This document shows, in pieces, positions 63,027 through 64,000 of a stretch of DNA of 64,000 bases (position 1 is its first letter; each line of letters opens with the position of its first letter). The DNA is from Rhodopseudomonas palustris JSC-3b (lineage in GTDB: Bacteria > Pseudomonadota > Alphaproteobacteria > Rhizobiales > Xanthobacteraceae): the NCBI GenBank assembly GCA_000504425.1, contig KI632513.1, positions 1,605,491 to 1,669,490 of the forward strand, written 5' to 3'. The notes beneath the pieces are model-generated. The model saw nothing but the letters and a program-made list of their open reading frames with translations. It did no database searches and had not been told where the DNA came from. The position numbers and the translations under genes are program-made.

Positions 63027-64000
63027 TCAGGCCTGATCGAGCGCCTGAGCGATGTCGGCGATGATGTCATCGACGCTTTCGATGCCGATCGACAGCCGCA
63101 CATAGCCGGGCGTGACGCCGGCCGCGAGCTGCTGCTCAGGCGAGAGCTGCGCATGGGTGGTCGATGACGGATGGATCGCGAGGCTGCGCGCGTCGCCGAT
63201 ATTGGCGACGTGGAACAGCAGCTGCAGCGCGTCGATGAAGCGGCGCCCGGCAGCAAAGCCGCCCGGCAGCTCAAAGCCGACCAGCGCGCCATAGCCGCCC
63301 TTGAGATACGTATCGGCGCGGCGCCGAACCTCGCCGCTCTGCTGCCCGGGATAGATCACGCTCTCGACCTTGGGGTGCTCGGCGAGATAATCGGCGACCC
63401 GCGCAGCGCTTGCAGTCTGCTGGCGGATGCGCAGCGGCAACGTCTCGACGCCCTGGATCAGCTGAAAGGCATTTTGCGGCGACAGCGACGGGCCAAGATC
63501 GCGCAGCAAGCCGGCACGGGCGGCAAACGCATAGGCAATCGGCCCAAACGGCCGGGCAATGTCGAGCCAGTTGCGGCCGTTATAGGACGGATCAGGCCCG
63601 GTGATCAGCCGATGGCGATCGGCAAACTGCTCCCACGGAAACTGGCCGCTATCGATGATCACCCCGCCGATGGTGGTGCCATGGCCGCCGATATATTTGG
63701 TGGCGGAATGCACCACCACCGCCGCGCCATGATCGATCGGCCGCGCCAGTAGCGGCGCCGCGGTGTTGTCGATGATGAGCGGAATGCCAAAGCTGCGGCC
63801 GATCTCAGCCACCTCGCGGATCGGAAACACGTGCAGCTTCGGATTGGCCAGCGTTTCGCCAAAATACAGCCGGGTGCGATCGTCAGTCGCGGCGCGGAAT
63901 GCCTCCGGATCGGCCGGATCGACGAAGCGCGCTTCGATGCCAAACTGCTTCAGCCGGTTGGCGAAGAAATTCCAGGTGCCGCCGTAAAGATCGGTGCCGG
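63027..64000 (-). CDS. O-acetylhomoserine sulfhydrylase (MetY-like), N-terminus outside the window
   Basis: The frame is open to the right edge, so about the first 100 residues are missing. The visible 323 residues contain GTDLYGGTWNFFANRLKQFG, the PLP Lys in VVHSATKYIGGHG, and SLAIHPSSTTHAQLSPEQQL near the C-terminus, which fix the O-acetylhomoserine sulfhydrylase group. It adds H2S or methanethiol to O-acetylhomoserine, giving homocysteine or methionine. It directly precedes marD-marK, so a methanethiol-assimilation operon is likely. Confidence 0.92.
   Translation of the reverse strand, partial: GTDLYGGTWNFFANRLKQFGIEARFVDPADPEAFRAATDDRTRLYFGETLANPKLHVFPIREVAEIGRSFGIPLIIDNTAAPLLARPIDHGAAVVVHSATKYIGGHGTTIGGVIIDSGQFPWEQFADRHRLITGPDPSYNGRNWLDIARPFGPIAYAFAARAGLLRDLGPSLSPQNAFQLIQGVETLPLRIRQQTASAARVADYLAEHPKVESVIYPGQQSGEVRRRADTYLKGGYGALVGFELPGGFAAGRRFIDALQLLFHVANIGDARSLAIHPSSTTHAQLSPEQQLAAGVTPGYVRLSIGIESVDDIIADIAQALDQA

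Overview
The window is 64 kb of chromosome-like, high-G+C DNA, almost fully coding, from an alphaproteobacterium. The gene set fits Hyphomicrobiales/Nitrobacteraceae, and Rhodopseudomonas best of all: a CowN homologue behind a sigma-54 promoter, a nitrogenase-like operon next to an O-acetylhomoserine sulfhydrylase, Usg, CIRCE-controlled groESL, an Anbu-type protease cluster, many acyl-CoA catabolism genes, and palindromic intergenic repeats of the rhizobial kind. The organism assignment is inference. No phage, IS element, rRNA or CRISPR array was seen.

Layout. 0-10.5 kb: membrane protein, alpha/beta hydrolase, CHCC zinc-finger protein, flavin monooxygenase, lipoprotein, tRNA-Leu(UAA), crotonase, quinone reductase, HCCA-isomerase-like protein, GST, Gpt, CinA N-terminal-type protein. 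10.7-15 kb: four-gene cluster of ATP-grasp, alpha-E, transglutaminase and Anbu-type peptidase. 15-21 kb: GNAT, SDR, a hybrid sensor kinase, NupC-type transporter, Usg. 20.7-23.2 kb: groES-groEL with two CIRCE-like operators, an RpoH-like promoter and a terminator. 23.2-25.3 kb: an A+T-rich two-gene insert (pentapeptide/ion-channel protein plus nucleotidyltransferase) lying between two near-identical copies of the groEL terminator. 25.4-32.6 kb: a MITE-like repeat, a DUF2383-like protein, a DUF2778 L,D-transpeptidase-like protein, cowN, aldehyde dehydrogenase, an EamA transporter and a class C serine hydrolase.

32.9-44.2 kb holds an acyl-CoA degradation cluster on the minus strand: hydratase, biotin-dependent carboxylase alpha and beta subunits, CoA ligase, BKACE, AraC regulator, GST and two acyl-CoA dehydrogenases. 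It resembles acyclic-terpene (Atu) or leucine (Liu) pathways. 44.3-48.4 kb: cytochrome c, a second hybrid kinase and small secreted proteins. 48.6-51.7 kb: bioF-bioD-bioA. 51.9-55.7 kb: GMP reductase, then cystathionine beta-synthase and a transsulfuration enzyme. 55.9-57.8 kb: a DUF389 protein and a secreted protein.

58-64 kb is a second sulfur region: soxY-soxZ, a threonine-aldolase-type lyase, and on the opposite strand an O-acetylhomoserine sulfhydrylase (cut by the window edge) followed by two nitrogenase-like subunits. These last two carry the P-cluster cysteines but lack the FeMo-cofactor histidine, and match methylthio-alkane reductase (MarD, MarK). The operon would release methanethiol from organic thioethers and feed it straight into methionine. 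The least explained item in the window is the channel plus nucleotidyltransferase island behind groEL.
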